Shown: positions 1-6,859 of the stretch, one piece after another
How positions within the stretch are numbered: the first letter of the stretch is position 1
Layout of the letters: each line of letters starts with the position of its first letter
Assembly: GCA_003327425.1 (NCBI GenBank)
Contig: QOQW01000024.1
Location: 27,832-91,831 of the forward strand
Reading direction: 5' to 3'
DNA from: Candidatus Ozemibacter sibiricus
GTDB taxonomy: Bacteria > Muiribacteriota > Ozemobacteria > Ozemobacterales > Ozemobacteraceae
Length of the DNA stretch: 64,000 bases
Translations under genes and position numbers: made by a program
The notes under the pieces: model-generated
The model's input: only the letters and a program-made list of their open reading frames with translations
What the model was told of the DNA's origin: nothing
Databases searched by the model: none

Positions 1-229
1 TGCCCAGCCAATGGATGCCGGCGTCGTCGTATTCGCGGAAATGCGGGTCGAGGAAATCGCGCAGGAACGCCTGCTGGCAGGCGGCGGTCGCTGCGAGATC
101 GTCGAGGCACCATTCGAGGGCATCGCCGCCCGTCACGACGGCGTCGACGCGATGCCAGCGGGCGTGGTCGAGCACCTCCCGGTAGCGGTCGGGCCGAGCA
201 TGCAGGTCGGTCGCATACAGGATCTTCAT
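1..229 (-). CDS. Metallophosphoesterase, N-terminal part (runs off the window)
   Basis: Only the first 76 codons are inside the window; the 3' end lies before base 1. The translation begins MKILYATDLHARPDRYREVL and continues with DAVVTGGDALEW. These match the first two metal-binding blocks of calcineurin-like phosphoesterases (D-x-H after a first beta strand, then GGD or GDx). The start ATG (229-227) overlaps the stop of pyrK in the tetranucleotide ATGA, so it is probably translated by coupling and is the last visible gene of the pyr operon. Substrate cannot be told from the N-terminus. A role in pyrimidine nucleotide metabolism is only a guess from position. Confidence 0.75.
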   Translation of the reverse strand, partial: MKILYATDLHARPDRYREVLDHARWHRVDAVVTGGDALEWCLDDLAATAACQQAFLRDFLDPHFREYDDAGIHWLG

Positions 230-1038
230 GGCCGGCTCGCGGGGGGCGTGGCGGCGGGCCGGCGTCCGGACGGCCCGCGATGGGGCAGGCCCCATTCGGT
301 GACGCTCTGCATCTGCTCTTCGGTCAGGATGGGCCCTTCCACGCACAGGCGCAGGCCCGACCCGTCGAGGCAGCATTGCCCGCACAGCCCGATGCCGCAT
401 TTCATATACCGTTCGAAGGATAACTCGACCGGCAGGCGGTGCAGCCGGGCGGCTTCGCGCACGGCCAGCAGCATGGGCTCGGGGCCGGCCCCGCAGACGA
501 GCCGAGGCGGGGTGGGCGAGGCGGTCAGCGCGTCCGTCCAGCCGGCCATGACCGAGCCGGGGCGTCCGACCGAGCCGTCGTCGGTGAACAGGCGCACGGC
601 GGGGTGGCGCTGCAGATCGCTCAGGAAGGGGAGGTCGGCGGCTCGTCGGGCCCCGACCAGCCAGGTGTACCGCAAGCCCCGCTCGGTCAAGCGCTGGGCC
701 AGCAGCCGCAGCGGAGCGTTGCCGATGCCACCGCCGATCAGCAGGCTGTCAGGCATCAGGGTGAACCCGCGGCCGAAGGGGCCGCGCAGGCCGATTCGCT
801 CGCCCGGCCGGCATTCCAGCAATCGACGGGTGAACGGGCCGACCGCCTTCACCGTGATCTGGATCGTCTCGAGATCGTCGCCCGAGACGGCGAAGGGCTT
901 CTCATCGACGCCTGGCACCCAGATCGTCACGAACTGGCCGGGGGCGGCATCGAGGATCCGGGGCAGGACGAGCGTCTTCAGCCCGGCCTGGTGCGCGATG
1001 ACCTCGAGGATCGGCACGGTCTGCATGACATCAGCCAT
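226..1038 (-). CDS. pyrK: Dihydroorotate dehydrogenase B, electron transfer subunit PyrK
   Basis: 270 residues, normal length for the family. PyrK carries FAD and one [2Fe-2S] cluster and passes electrons from PyrD to NAD+. Seen here: a ferredoxin-reductase-like FAD/NAD fold with the nucleotide-binding stretch LLIGGGIGNAPLRLLAQ near residue 99, and the C-terminal cluster cysteines C214-x4-C219-x2-C222-x9-C232 in MKCGIGLCGQC...C. The start ATG follows GGAGG at good spacing and overlaps the end of pyrD by 8 bases, as expected for subunits of one complex. Presence of PyrK means the cell uses the NAD-linked class 1B enzyme, which works without a quinone. The C-terminal 20 residues are Pro/Arg-rich and probably disordered. 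Confidence 0.93.
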   Translation of the reverse strand: MADVMQTVPILEVIAHQAGLKTLVLPRILDAAPGQFVTIWVPGVDEKPFAVSGDDLETIQITVKAVGPFTRRLLECRPGERIGLRGPFGRGFTLMPDSLLIGGGIGNAPLRLLAQRLTERGLRYTWLVGARRAADLPFLSDLQRHPAVRLFTDDGSVGRPGSVMAGWTDALTASPTPPRLVCGAGPEPMLLAVREAARLHRLPVELSFERYMKCGIGLCGQCCLDGSGLRLCVEGPILTEEQMQSVTEWGLPHRGPSGRRPAATPPASRP

Positions 1039-1981
1039 GGCGAGCCTCCGCTGGGGGGGGATGGTGGGCGGCGCCGCGCAGGGCGTCGAGCGAACGCAGC
1101 CCTTCGCGCGCCAGCCAGTCGGTCAGGAACGCGTTGATGCGGCCGAACACCTCCAGGCCGCAGGTGTAGATGCCGGTGCCGATGCCCACCGCAGTGGCCC
1201 CAGCCAGGATGAGCTGCAGGGCATCCTCGGGGCGGGTCACGCCGCCGGTGCCGATGATCGGCAGCGGCACGGCCCGGGCGATCTCCCAGACCGCCCGCAC
1301 CGCCAGGGGCAGAATGGCGCCGCCCGACAGCCCGCCCACTTGATTGGCCAGAATCGGCCGTCGCACGTGGGGGTCGATCAGCATGCCCGGTCCCACCGAG
1401 TTGATGGCGGTGATGGCATCGGCGCCCGCCGCGGCGCAGGCCTTGGCTGTCTGCGCGATCGACGGGCACATCAGCGACAGCTTGACCGCCACCGGCACCC
1501 CGTCGGCTCGCGCTTTGACCAGGCTGGTGATGCGGGCGCAGGCCGCCGCATCGGCGGCGAAGGGCTGGCCGAATTCCGAGCTGACATTGGGGCAGGAGAC
1601 ATTGATCTCGAGCAGGGCAGGCCGCACCAGGGCCAGCAGGCGCGCGGCCGCTTCCCCGAATTCGGCCTCGGTCCTGCCGAAGATCGAGGCGATCACCGGA
1701 ATCGGCGAGCGCGCCTGGAACTCGGCGATCTCGCGGGCCATCTCCTCGACGCCGGGATTGGCCAGGCCGACGGCGTTGAGCAGCCCGTGCTCGAACGGCA
1801 GGATCGAGGGACAGGGATGGCCCTTGCGCTCTTCGAGCCCGCACGACTTGGTCGTCACCGCGCCGGCCCCGGCGTCGGCCACCCGCTTCAGACTCGACGC
1901 CGACAGTCCCATCACCCCCGAGGCGAGCACCAGCGGCGAGGGGAAGGCGACCCCCGCCACCGTCACCGCGAGCGGGTTCAC
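1031..1981 (-). CDS. pyrD: Dihydroorotate dehydrogenase, catalytic subunit (class 1B)
   Basis: Oxidises dihydroorotate to orotate (step 4 of pyrimidine synthesis) with FMN. About 316 residues with the family landmarks: LVLASGVMGLS near the N-terminus, EINVSCPNV holding the active-site Cys loop, VKLSLM for the FMN-binding Lys, and the phosphate-binding IIGTGGVTRPEDALQLILAGA near the C-terminus. I chose the GTG at 1981 because it forms a GTGA overlap with the pyrF stop and removes a 13-residue Pro/Gly-rich extension that the family does not have; a start at 2020 is the alternative. Pairing with the adjacent pyrK fixes it as the class 1B catalytic subunit. Confidence 0.93.
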   Translation of the reverse strand: MNPLAVTVAGVAFPSPLVLASGVMGLSASSLKRVADAGAGAVTTKSCGLEERKGHPCPSILPFEHGLLNAVGLANPGVEEMAREIAEFQARSPIPVIASIFGRTEAEFGEAAARLLALVRPALLEINVSCPNVSSEFGQPFAADAAACARITSLVKARADGVPVAVKLSLMCPSIAQTAKACAAAGADAITAINSVGPGMLIDPHVRRPILANQVGGLSGGAILPLAVRAVWEIARAVPLPIIGTGGVTRPEDALQLILAGATAVGIGTGIYTCGLEVFGRINAFLTDWLAREGLRSLDALRGAAHHPPPAEARHG

Positions 1982-2676
1982 GACCGACCCGCCAGCTCGT
2001 GGTGAGCCTGGTCGAGCCACGCGGCCGGATCAGGCGCGCGCAGCAGGCTGCGCCCCACGATCAGGTAATGCCGTCGCACGAAGGGGAAGGCGCGGGCGTC
2101 GCCCCCCTGGGCCCCGAAGCCCGGCGAGTAGAACTCGGCGGTCGGGGCGATCGGGTGGTCGGCCAGCAGCCGCTCGACCAGGGCGGGCTTGGTCAGCGGC
2201 ACGACGAACGCCTCGACCCCCTGGGCGCGGGCGAGCCGGAACACCTGCTCGGGGAAGGCATCCGACAGATAGCCGCCTTCCCCTTGCAGGAAGCAGGGGT
2301 GAGTCATCAACGTGCCGACGATGACTTTGATCGACGCCTGGCGCAAGGCCTTGATCCAGGCTTCGAGCGTCGCCGGCCCGGCCTGGGGAAAGAGGATGGC
2401 TTCATCGATGCCGGCCTGTCTCAAGGTGCGGGAGAAGGCTTCCCCCATCTCGGGGATGTCGGTGGCCGCCTTCTGGTGGTCATAGATCACGGGTCGCTCG
2501 GAATGACGTCGAATCATCTCGACGACCCGCGGCAGGCCATGGGTGAGGCCGAGCGTGAAGCCGACCTTGAACCCGTAGAGGAACGGGTGGCCGGCGACGG
2601 CGGCGACGACCCGGCGGGCCTCTTCGAGGTCGAAGCAGTCGAGGGCAGGGATCCAGCGGAATTCCTTGTCGGGCAT
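1978..2676 (-). CDS. pyrF: Orotidine 5'-phosphate decarboxylase
   Basis: 232 residues. Converts OMP to UMP, the last step of the pathway. The N-terminal strand reads WIPALDCFDLEEA (the D that binds the ribose), the YGFKVGF strand supplies the catalytic Lys, and the charged motif appears as YDHQKAATDIPEM in place of the usual DxKxxDIP, a variant seen in some OMPDC subfamilies. The C-terminal phosphate loop is SPGFGAQGGDARAF followed by IVGRSLL. GGAGGAAG lies 5 bases before the ATG. The 51-base gap to pyrE is the only non-overlapping junction in the operon. The Gln in the DxK position is worth noting but the Lys and Asp of the tetrad remain. Confidence 0.9.
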   Translation of the reverse strand: MPDKEFRWIPALDCFDLEEARRVVAAVAGHPFLYGFKVGFTLGLTHGLPRVVEMIRRHSERPVIYDHQKAATDIPEMGEAFSRTLRQAGIDEAILFPQAGPATLEAWIKALRQASIKVIVGTLMTHPCFLQGEGGYLSDAFPEQVFRLARAQGVEAFVVPLTKPALVERLLADHPIAPTAEFYSPGFGAQGGDARAFPFVRRHYLIVGRSLLRAPDPAAWLDQAHHELAGRS

Positions 2677-2727
2677 CAGTCTTCCTCCTGAGTAGGGTAG
2701 GGGAAGGCGGCGCGGCGGCGGCTTCGC

Positions 2728-3339
2728 TCAGGCCGTTTCCCAGAAGTGATGGATGACCTGCCAGCGGGGGTCGCCCTCGCGCTTCAGATGCTCGGCCAGG
2801 GCCGGCACGGTGGTGAGGGCGGCCACCGGCAGGGGCGGCGGGTGGTGGCGGGTGGTGCGGTCGACGACGACGAGAATATCGGCGGTGGTCACGCCGAACG
2901 TGGTGCGCAGGGCGGTCAGCGCATCGAGCTTGGTGCGACCGGAACTCATCACGTCGTCGATGATGACGACGCGATCGGCCGAGGTCGGCCGCCGACCGAT
3001 GAACGAGCCGGTCTCGCCGTGGGTCTTGGCCTCCTTGCGGTCGAAGAGCACGCCGAGATCGGCGCCGGAGCGGTGCCAGGCGGCGGCGGCGGTGGCCGTG
3101 GCCAGGGCGATGCCTTTGTAGGCAGGCCCGAACAGCAGGGTGGTACCGGGAAAGCGAGTGGCGACCGCTTCGGCGAAATGCGCGCCGAGGATGGCCAGGT
3201 CGCGGCCCTGTTTCACTTCTCCCAGATCGATGAAGAACGGGGAAGGAGCGCCCGATTTGAGGGTGAACTCGCCGAACTTGAGGGCGCCGGTCCGGAGCAG
3301 GAAGGGGATGATCGGCTCGAGGGCGGGGTGCTCGTTCAT
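2728..3339 (-). CDS. pyrE: Orotate phosphoribosyltransferase
   Basis: About 203 residues. Transfers phosphoribose from PRPP to orotate, giving OMP. The PRPP-binding signature is VVIIDDVMSSGRTK near the middle. The N-terminus has LKFGEFTLKSGAPSPFFIDL, typical of OPRTases, and the flexible catalytic loop is present around FDRKEAKTHGETG. The ATG at 3339 is preferred over earlier Met codons because it makes an ATGA overlap with the pyrC stop, has AAGGA at good spacing, and removes a 35-residue Arg/Pro-rich tail. Part of the pyrC-E-F-D-K operon read from the promoter near 4733-4761. Confidence 0.92.
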   Translation of the reverse strand: MNEHPALEPIIPFLLRTGALKFGEFTLKSGAPSPFFIDLGEVKQGRDLAILGAHFAEAVATRFPGTTLLFGPAYKGIALATATAAAAWHRSGADLGVLFDRKEAKTHGETGSFIGRRPTSADRVVIIDDVMSSGRTKLDALTALRTTFGVTTADILVVVDRTTRHHPPPLPVAALTTVPALAEHLKREGDPRWQVIHHFWETA

Positions 3340-4706
3340 GCGCATCCTTGCTGGAAGGGGTGGAGTGTGGGTGGAGCGGGACGGTCGGGGGCCGGGCGGG
3401 AAAACACGGGGCGCCCGGCGCGAAACACCATTTCGACCTGCCAAGGCCGGGCCAGATCGCCGTACGGGTCGTAGCCGGCTCCAGTGATGGGCGTGGGAAG
3501 CGGCTCAGCGGGGTCAGTTCGACGGATGAGAAGGAGATCGGCTGGCTCGCCGTCGGCCAGGCGCCCGGCGCGCGGCCGGCCATAGGCGGCCGCGGCGTTG
3601 GTGACGCCGACCCGGATGGCCTGGGCCCAGGTCAGCAACCCTTCTTCGACCAGGCGGGCGAGCAGCGGCAGGAACCATTCGACTCCCGGCATGCCCGAGG
3701 GGGCGCCCTGCGGTCGGGCCTTCTCGGCGGGAGGATGCGGCGCGTGGTCGGAAGCCAGGAAATCGATGACCCCGCGCCGCACCGCGTCGCGGAGGGCCTG
3801 GCGATCAGCCTCGTCTCGCAAGGGCGGATTGACCCGGTAGCGCGGGCCGCGTTCCCGTTCGGTGGTCGCGGTGAAGAACAGGTAATGGAAACAGGTCTCG
3901 GCGCGGATGTCCCAGCCGGCGTCCTTCATGCGCTCGACCCAGGCCACTTCTTCCCGGGTCGAGAGATGCAGCAGCACCAGCCGCGGCGGTGGGTGGCCGG
4001 CGGCGCGAACCTGGTGCAAGGCGGCGTCGATCTTGCGCAGAGCTTCCAGAATGGCGAGGCGGGGCCGGGCTTCGTCGTGAGCCAGCCCGGAGGCGGCTGG
4101 CGGAAAGGCCGTTTCATCTTCGGCATGGATGGCCAGCAACGGGAAGCGGGCGAACAGGCGGGCCAGCTGGTCGACCGCGGTCACGGCCGGGCAGGCCCCC
4201 GAACGGGCCATGAAAACCTTGGTCGCGACGAAAGCAGCCAGTTCAGGGGTTGTTGGCGCATGCCCAGGCCAACCGCGGCCAGGCACGGCGGTTCCTGAGG
4301 GCTCTTCCGGCCAGCGGCCGTTGGCCAGGCCGAACAGGCCCCAGGCGGTGGCGGCATGCCGCCGGAACCATTCGGCTTTGGCGCGCAGGCGGGCCGGCGT
4401 CGAGGTGGGAGGCCGGGTGTTGGGCATCTCGAGCAGGTCGGTCACCCCGCCGGCCAAGGCGGCCTGGCTGCCGCGCGCGATGCCCTCGACGGCGGCCCGG
4501 CCCGGTTGGCGAAAATGGACATGGGGGTCGAACAATCCCGGCAGGATCAGCCGGTCTCGGCCGTCGACGATGGGGCCGTCGCCGGGAAGCGTCGGCCGGC
4601 CTGGTCGACAGGTCAGGCGCCCCCGATCGAGGAGGATGGCCCCTTCCCGCCATTCCCCGTCGGGACCGAGCCAGCGTGCCGCGTGGATCCGGATTGCCGG
4701 TGCCAT
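3336..4706 (-). CDS. pyrC: Dihydroorotase
   Basis: 456 residues, class I dihydroorotase size. A zinc amidohydrolase that closes carbamoyl-aspartate to dihydroorotate. Metal-site motifs in order: FDPHVHFRQPG (HxH), TKVFMARSG (position of the bridging carboxylated Lys), AIHAEDE, VLLHLSTREE and FLASDHAPHP (final Asp). The ATG at 4706 has GGAGGTGGC directly upstream; an upstream Met 12 codons earlier gives only a Gly/Pro-rich extension. First gene of the pyr operon. No carAB or pyrB gene is seen in the window, so the first two pathway steps must be encoded elsewhere. Confidence 0.93.
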   Translation of the reverse strand: MAPAIRIHAARWLGPDGEWREGAILLDRGRLTCRPGRPTLPGDGPIVDGRDRLILPGLFDPHVHFRQPGRAAVEGIARGSQAALAGGVTDLLEMPNTRPPTSTPARLRAKAEWFRRHAATAWGLFGLANGRWPEEPSGTAVPGRGWPGHAPTTPELAAFVATKVFMARSGACPAVTAVDQLARLFARFPLLAIHAEDETAFPPAASGLAHDEARPRLAILEALRKIDAALHQVRAAGHPPPRLVLLHLSTREEVAWVERMKDAGWDIRAETCFHYLFFTATTERERGPRYRVNPPLRDEADRQALRDAVRRGVIDFLASDHAPHPPAEKARPQGAPSGMPGVEWFLPLLARLVEEGLLTWAQAIRVGVTNAAAAYGRPRAGRLADGEPADLLLIRRTDPAEPLPTPITGAGYDPYGDLARPWQVEMVFRAGRPVFSRPAPDRPAPPTLHPFQQGCA

Positions 4707-4732
4707 GCCACCTCCCGGGCCAATTGGCGCGG

Positions 4733-4761
4733 ATGGTAGCATGCCGCCACGGGCGGGTCAA
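4733..4761 (-). promoter_or_regulatory. Promoter of the pyr operon
   Basis: On the minus strand TTGACC (4761-4756), 17 bases, then TACCAT (4738-4733). A TG sits one base before the -10, making an extended -10 (TGC-TACCAT). It would start transcription about 20 bases before the pyrC ATG, leaving no room for a PyrR or attenuator leader, so regulation of this operon by a long leader is unlikely. Confidence 0.7.
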
Positions 4762-4984
4762 GACGGGCGAATTCGCCTGGGAAGACGCGGCACACCTTCG
4801 TGTGGGCGATCGGCGAGAACCGCCTGTTCTGGGGTCTAGAGGGCCGGCGCCAGGTGGTCTGTCGTTCGTGGCTAGATGCCAGGGAGCAGTCGCAAGAGAC
4901 GGTCGAGGGAAGGAACAGGTATGGCCGGCCGAGGCGGCCGCGGGAGGCAGGGTCGGGCGACTGCGGGGAACGATCGAAAGAGCA

Positions 4985-5647
4985 TCAGCCGTAGGTGCCC
5001 GTCGCCAGCTCAGGGCACCCGACGTCGAAAGGGACGAGGATGACCGGGCGCCCGGTCAGGGCCTGCAGGCCATCCGCCTTCTTCGTGGCGGCGGCGGTCT
5101 CAGCGGTGCCGTCGAGCAGGAACTGGACGGCCACCTGGACGTGGCGTGGCGACAGGCGCACGGCGAGATCGCGGGTGATGGCGCGGTGCGTGCGGTCGAG
5201 GCCATCGGCCAGCCGCAGGCAGGCCAGCCCGGTGAAGACCACCTTCTTCTGCGCCGGATCGAGGGCCTGATACTCGGCATGGCTGTCCTTGGGCAAGGCC
5301 TTGCGATGATACCGGGCCATCAACGCCACCCGCTTCCGCACGGCGGGGTCGACGATCCAGAATTTCTCCATGATCAGGTGATAGCTCCATTTGTGGTGCT
5401 GCTCTTCGCGGATGCTGACCCCGATGTCGTGCAGCAACGCGGCGCAGGCCAGCTCGCTGCGGGCAGCCATGCCCAGGCCATGCCAGCTGGCCAACCCGTC
5501 GAACAGCGCCAGCGAGAGGCGTGCCACCTGCAAGGCGTGCAGTTCAGACAGGGGCCCGACCGCCGAGAGCAGCTGGCGGGCGCCATGGATGGCCAGGGTG
5601 TCGGGCAGGACGGGCAGATGGTCGATGGCAGGCGGGAGGTTACGCAT
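4985..5647 (-). CDS. HD-domain protein resembling the C-terminal domain of exopolyphosphatase (Ppx/GppA)
   Basis: 220 residues. An HD phosphohydrolase pattern is visible: H in the helix near SWHGLGM, then CAALLHDIGVSI (HD), HHKWSYHLIM, and ARYHRKALP. This spacing and the phrase LLHDIG...HHKHSYxLI are typical of the HD domain found at the C-terminus of Ppx/GppA phosphatases, here as a stand-alone protein. The ATG lies inside the end of the CHAD-domain gene (8-base overlap) and has AAGGAG upstream, so the two are co-translated. CHAD domains bind polyphosphate, so the pair probably acts on polyphosphate or a related phosphorylated nucleotide. The substrate is inference. Confidence 0.75.
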   Translation of the reverse strand: MRNLPPAIDHLPVLPDTLAIHGARQLLSAVGPLSELHALQVARLSLALFDGLASWHGLGMAARSELACAALLHDIGVSIREEQHHKWSYHLIMEKFWIVDPAVRKRVALMARYHRKALPKDSHAEYQALDPAQKKVVFTGLACLRLADGLDRTHRAITRDLAVRLSPRHVQVAVQFLLDGTAETAAATKKADGLQALTGRPVILVPFDVGCPELATGTYG

Positions 5648-6692
5648 GGCGAGCGAACTCCTTTTTCCAGATGGCCGGGCAGGTGCCGCGGGCGAACCAG
5701 GTGGCCAGGGAATCGGCCCACTGGAGGGCTTCGAGGTGGGCGAGCAGCTGGCGGGCGGTCTGGTAGTGGCGGTCGCGCTGGCGCGACAGGTGGTGCAGGA
5801 GGTAGAGGAAGGCCTTGCGGTGATCGCGAGGTGCCGGATGAAATCGTGGTTCCGGGTCGAACTCGGGCGGGAACGGCCAGGGCAGGTCGCGTACCAGACG
5901 GCGGGCCAGCCGCTCCCGCTCGCGGATCTGCTGGCGCCACAGGCGGGTCAGCGCGGCGGCGAGCGCGTCGAGATCGTGGATCCAGCCGAGCAGATCCTGC
6001 ACGTGCTTGCAGACCCTCAGCAGGCCGGGCGCCTCCTGGCCGAGGAACGGGGCGAAGAGTTCGACGGCGTAGCGCAGGCGCTTGAACTGGATGCGCAGGT
6101 CATGCAGCGGTTCGACCGTCGTTTCGGGCAGATCCCAGGCGATGGCCCGGGCCCGGGCGACGGCCTCCTGCAGCTCGGCGGCCAGCACGGTGCGAACCCC
6201 CTCGGCCAGCGTCGGCAGGGGTTCGGGGCGGGGAGCTGGCAGGGGCAGGGTGCCCACCCGGCCATGGGTGCGGACGAATTCCTTGAGTTCTTCGTCCAGG
6301 CGCTGTTTGCGGGCCCGGAAGAGGTTGACCAGGCCGGCGACCGCGCGTCGCACCGTGGGCCGTTCGGCGGGCGGCAGCTCGGTCAGCAGCTCGAGCTGCA
6401 CATCGAGATCGCGCAGGTCGTTGAACGCCCGCATGAACTCCTTGAGGGCGGTGGCCAGCGTCCGGCCGGCCGCCTCGTCGAGGAAGGGCAGGAAGGCCCG
6501 TAACGCGCTGCGGTAGCGCCGACAGGCGACCCGCAGGTCATGGATGCTGTCCGCGGTCCACTCGTGGGCGACGCGGCCCAGTTCCTTTTGAAAGCCAGCT
6601 CGCCGCGTCTCGAGCATCTCGCCGATGGCCTGGGCGAGCGTCGGCGGGCGGGCGCGTGAGCGAGGCGTGGAGATGGTGTTCCGTGCTGGCAT
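5640..6692 (-). CDS. CHAD domain protein (polyphosphate-binding helical domain)
   Basis: 350 residues, mostly alpha-helical and rich in Arg and His. Two CHAD half-repeats are visible: one around SIHDLRVACRRYRSALRAF with DLRDLDVQLELL, the second around PLHDLRIQFKRLRYAVELF with LGWIHDLDALAAAL. The repeated H-D-L-R-x3-R/K-R motif supplies the positive channel shown in other CHAD proteins to bind inorganic polyphosphate. There is no CYTH catalytic domain attached, so it is likely a binding or targeting protein rather than a triphosphatase. GGGAGGAAG precedes the ATG. Overlaps the HD-domain gene downstream. Confidence 0.88.
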   Translation of the reverse strand: MPARNTISTPRSRARPPTLAQAIGEMLETRRAGFQKELGRVAHEWTADSIHDLRVACRRYRSALRAFLPFLDEAAGRTLATALKEFMRAFNDLRDLDVQLELLTELPPAERPTVRRAVAGLVNLFRARKQRLDEELKEFVRTHGRVGTLPLPAPRPEPLPTLAEGVRTVLAAELQEAVARARAIAWDLPETTVEPLHDLRIQFKRLRYAVELFAPFLGQEAPGLLRVCKHVQDLLGWIHDLDALAAALTRLWRQQIRERERLARRLVRDLPWPFPPEFDPEPRFHPAPRDHRKAFLYLLHHLSRQRDRHYQTARQLLAHLEALQWADSLATWFARGTCPAIWKKEFARHA

Positions 6693-6703
6693 GTCTTCCT
6701 CCC

Positions 6704-6732
6704 ATTATCGGCAGATCGACCGCCCTTGCCCA
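6704..6732 (-). promoter_or_regulatory. Probable promoter of the CHAD-HD operon
   Basis: On the minus strand TGGGCA (6732-6727), 17 bases, GATAAT (6709-6704). The -10 is good, the -35 poor. It lies 12 bases upstream of the CHAD start codon and overlaps the upstream edge of its Shine-Dalgarno sequence, so the transcript would have a very short leader. Confidence 0.4.
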
Positions 6733-6797
6733 GAACTCGGCGCGTTCGGCCCCCGTTGTCCTCGTCTTGGCCCCCCGAGGCCGGAGACCTGGCCGCC

Positions 6798-6833
6798 GAC
6801 AACAAACCCCGGGTCGCGTGAGCGGCCCGGGGT
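6798..6833 (-). terminator. Terminator of the poly-Gly lipoprotein gene
   Basis: ACCCCGGG (6806-6813) pairs with CCCGGGGT (6826-6833), with extra pairing in the loop. Read on the minus strand the hairpin is followed by TTTGTTGT, which fits a rho-independent terminator 27 bases after the stop codon of the gene at 6860. Confidence 0.6.
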
Positions 6834-6859
6834 CGAGGAAATCTCAGGCGGAGAACTGG

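Noticed and set aside
11..2005. Plus-strand open frame of 664 codons across the pyr genes
   Set aside because: Runs antisense to pyrK and pyrD, whose motifs and overlaps are unambiguous.
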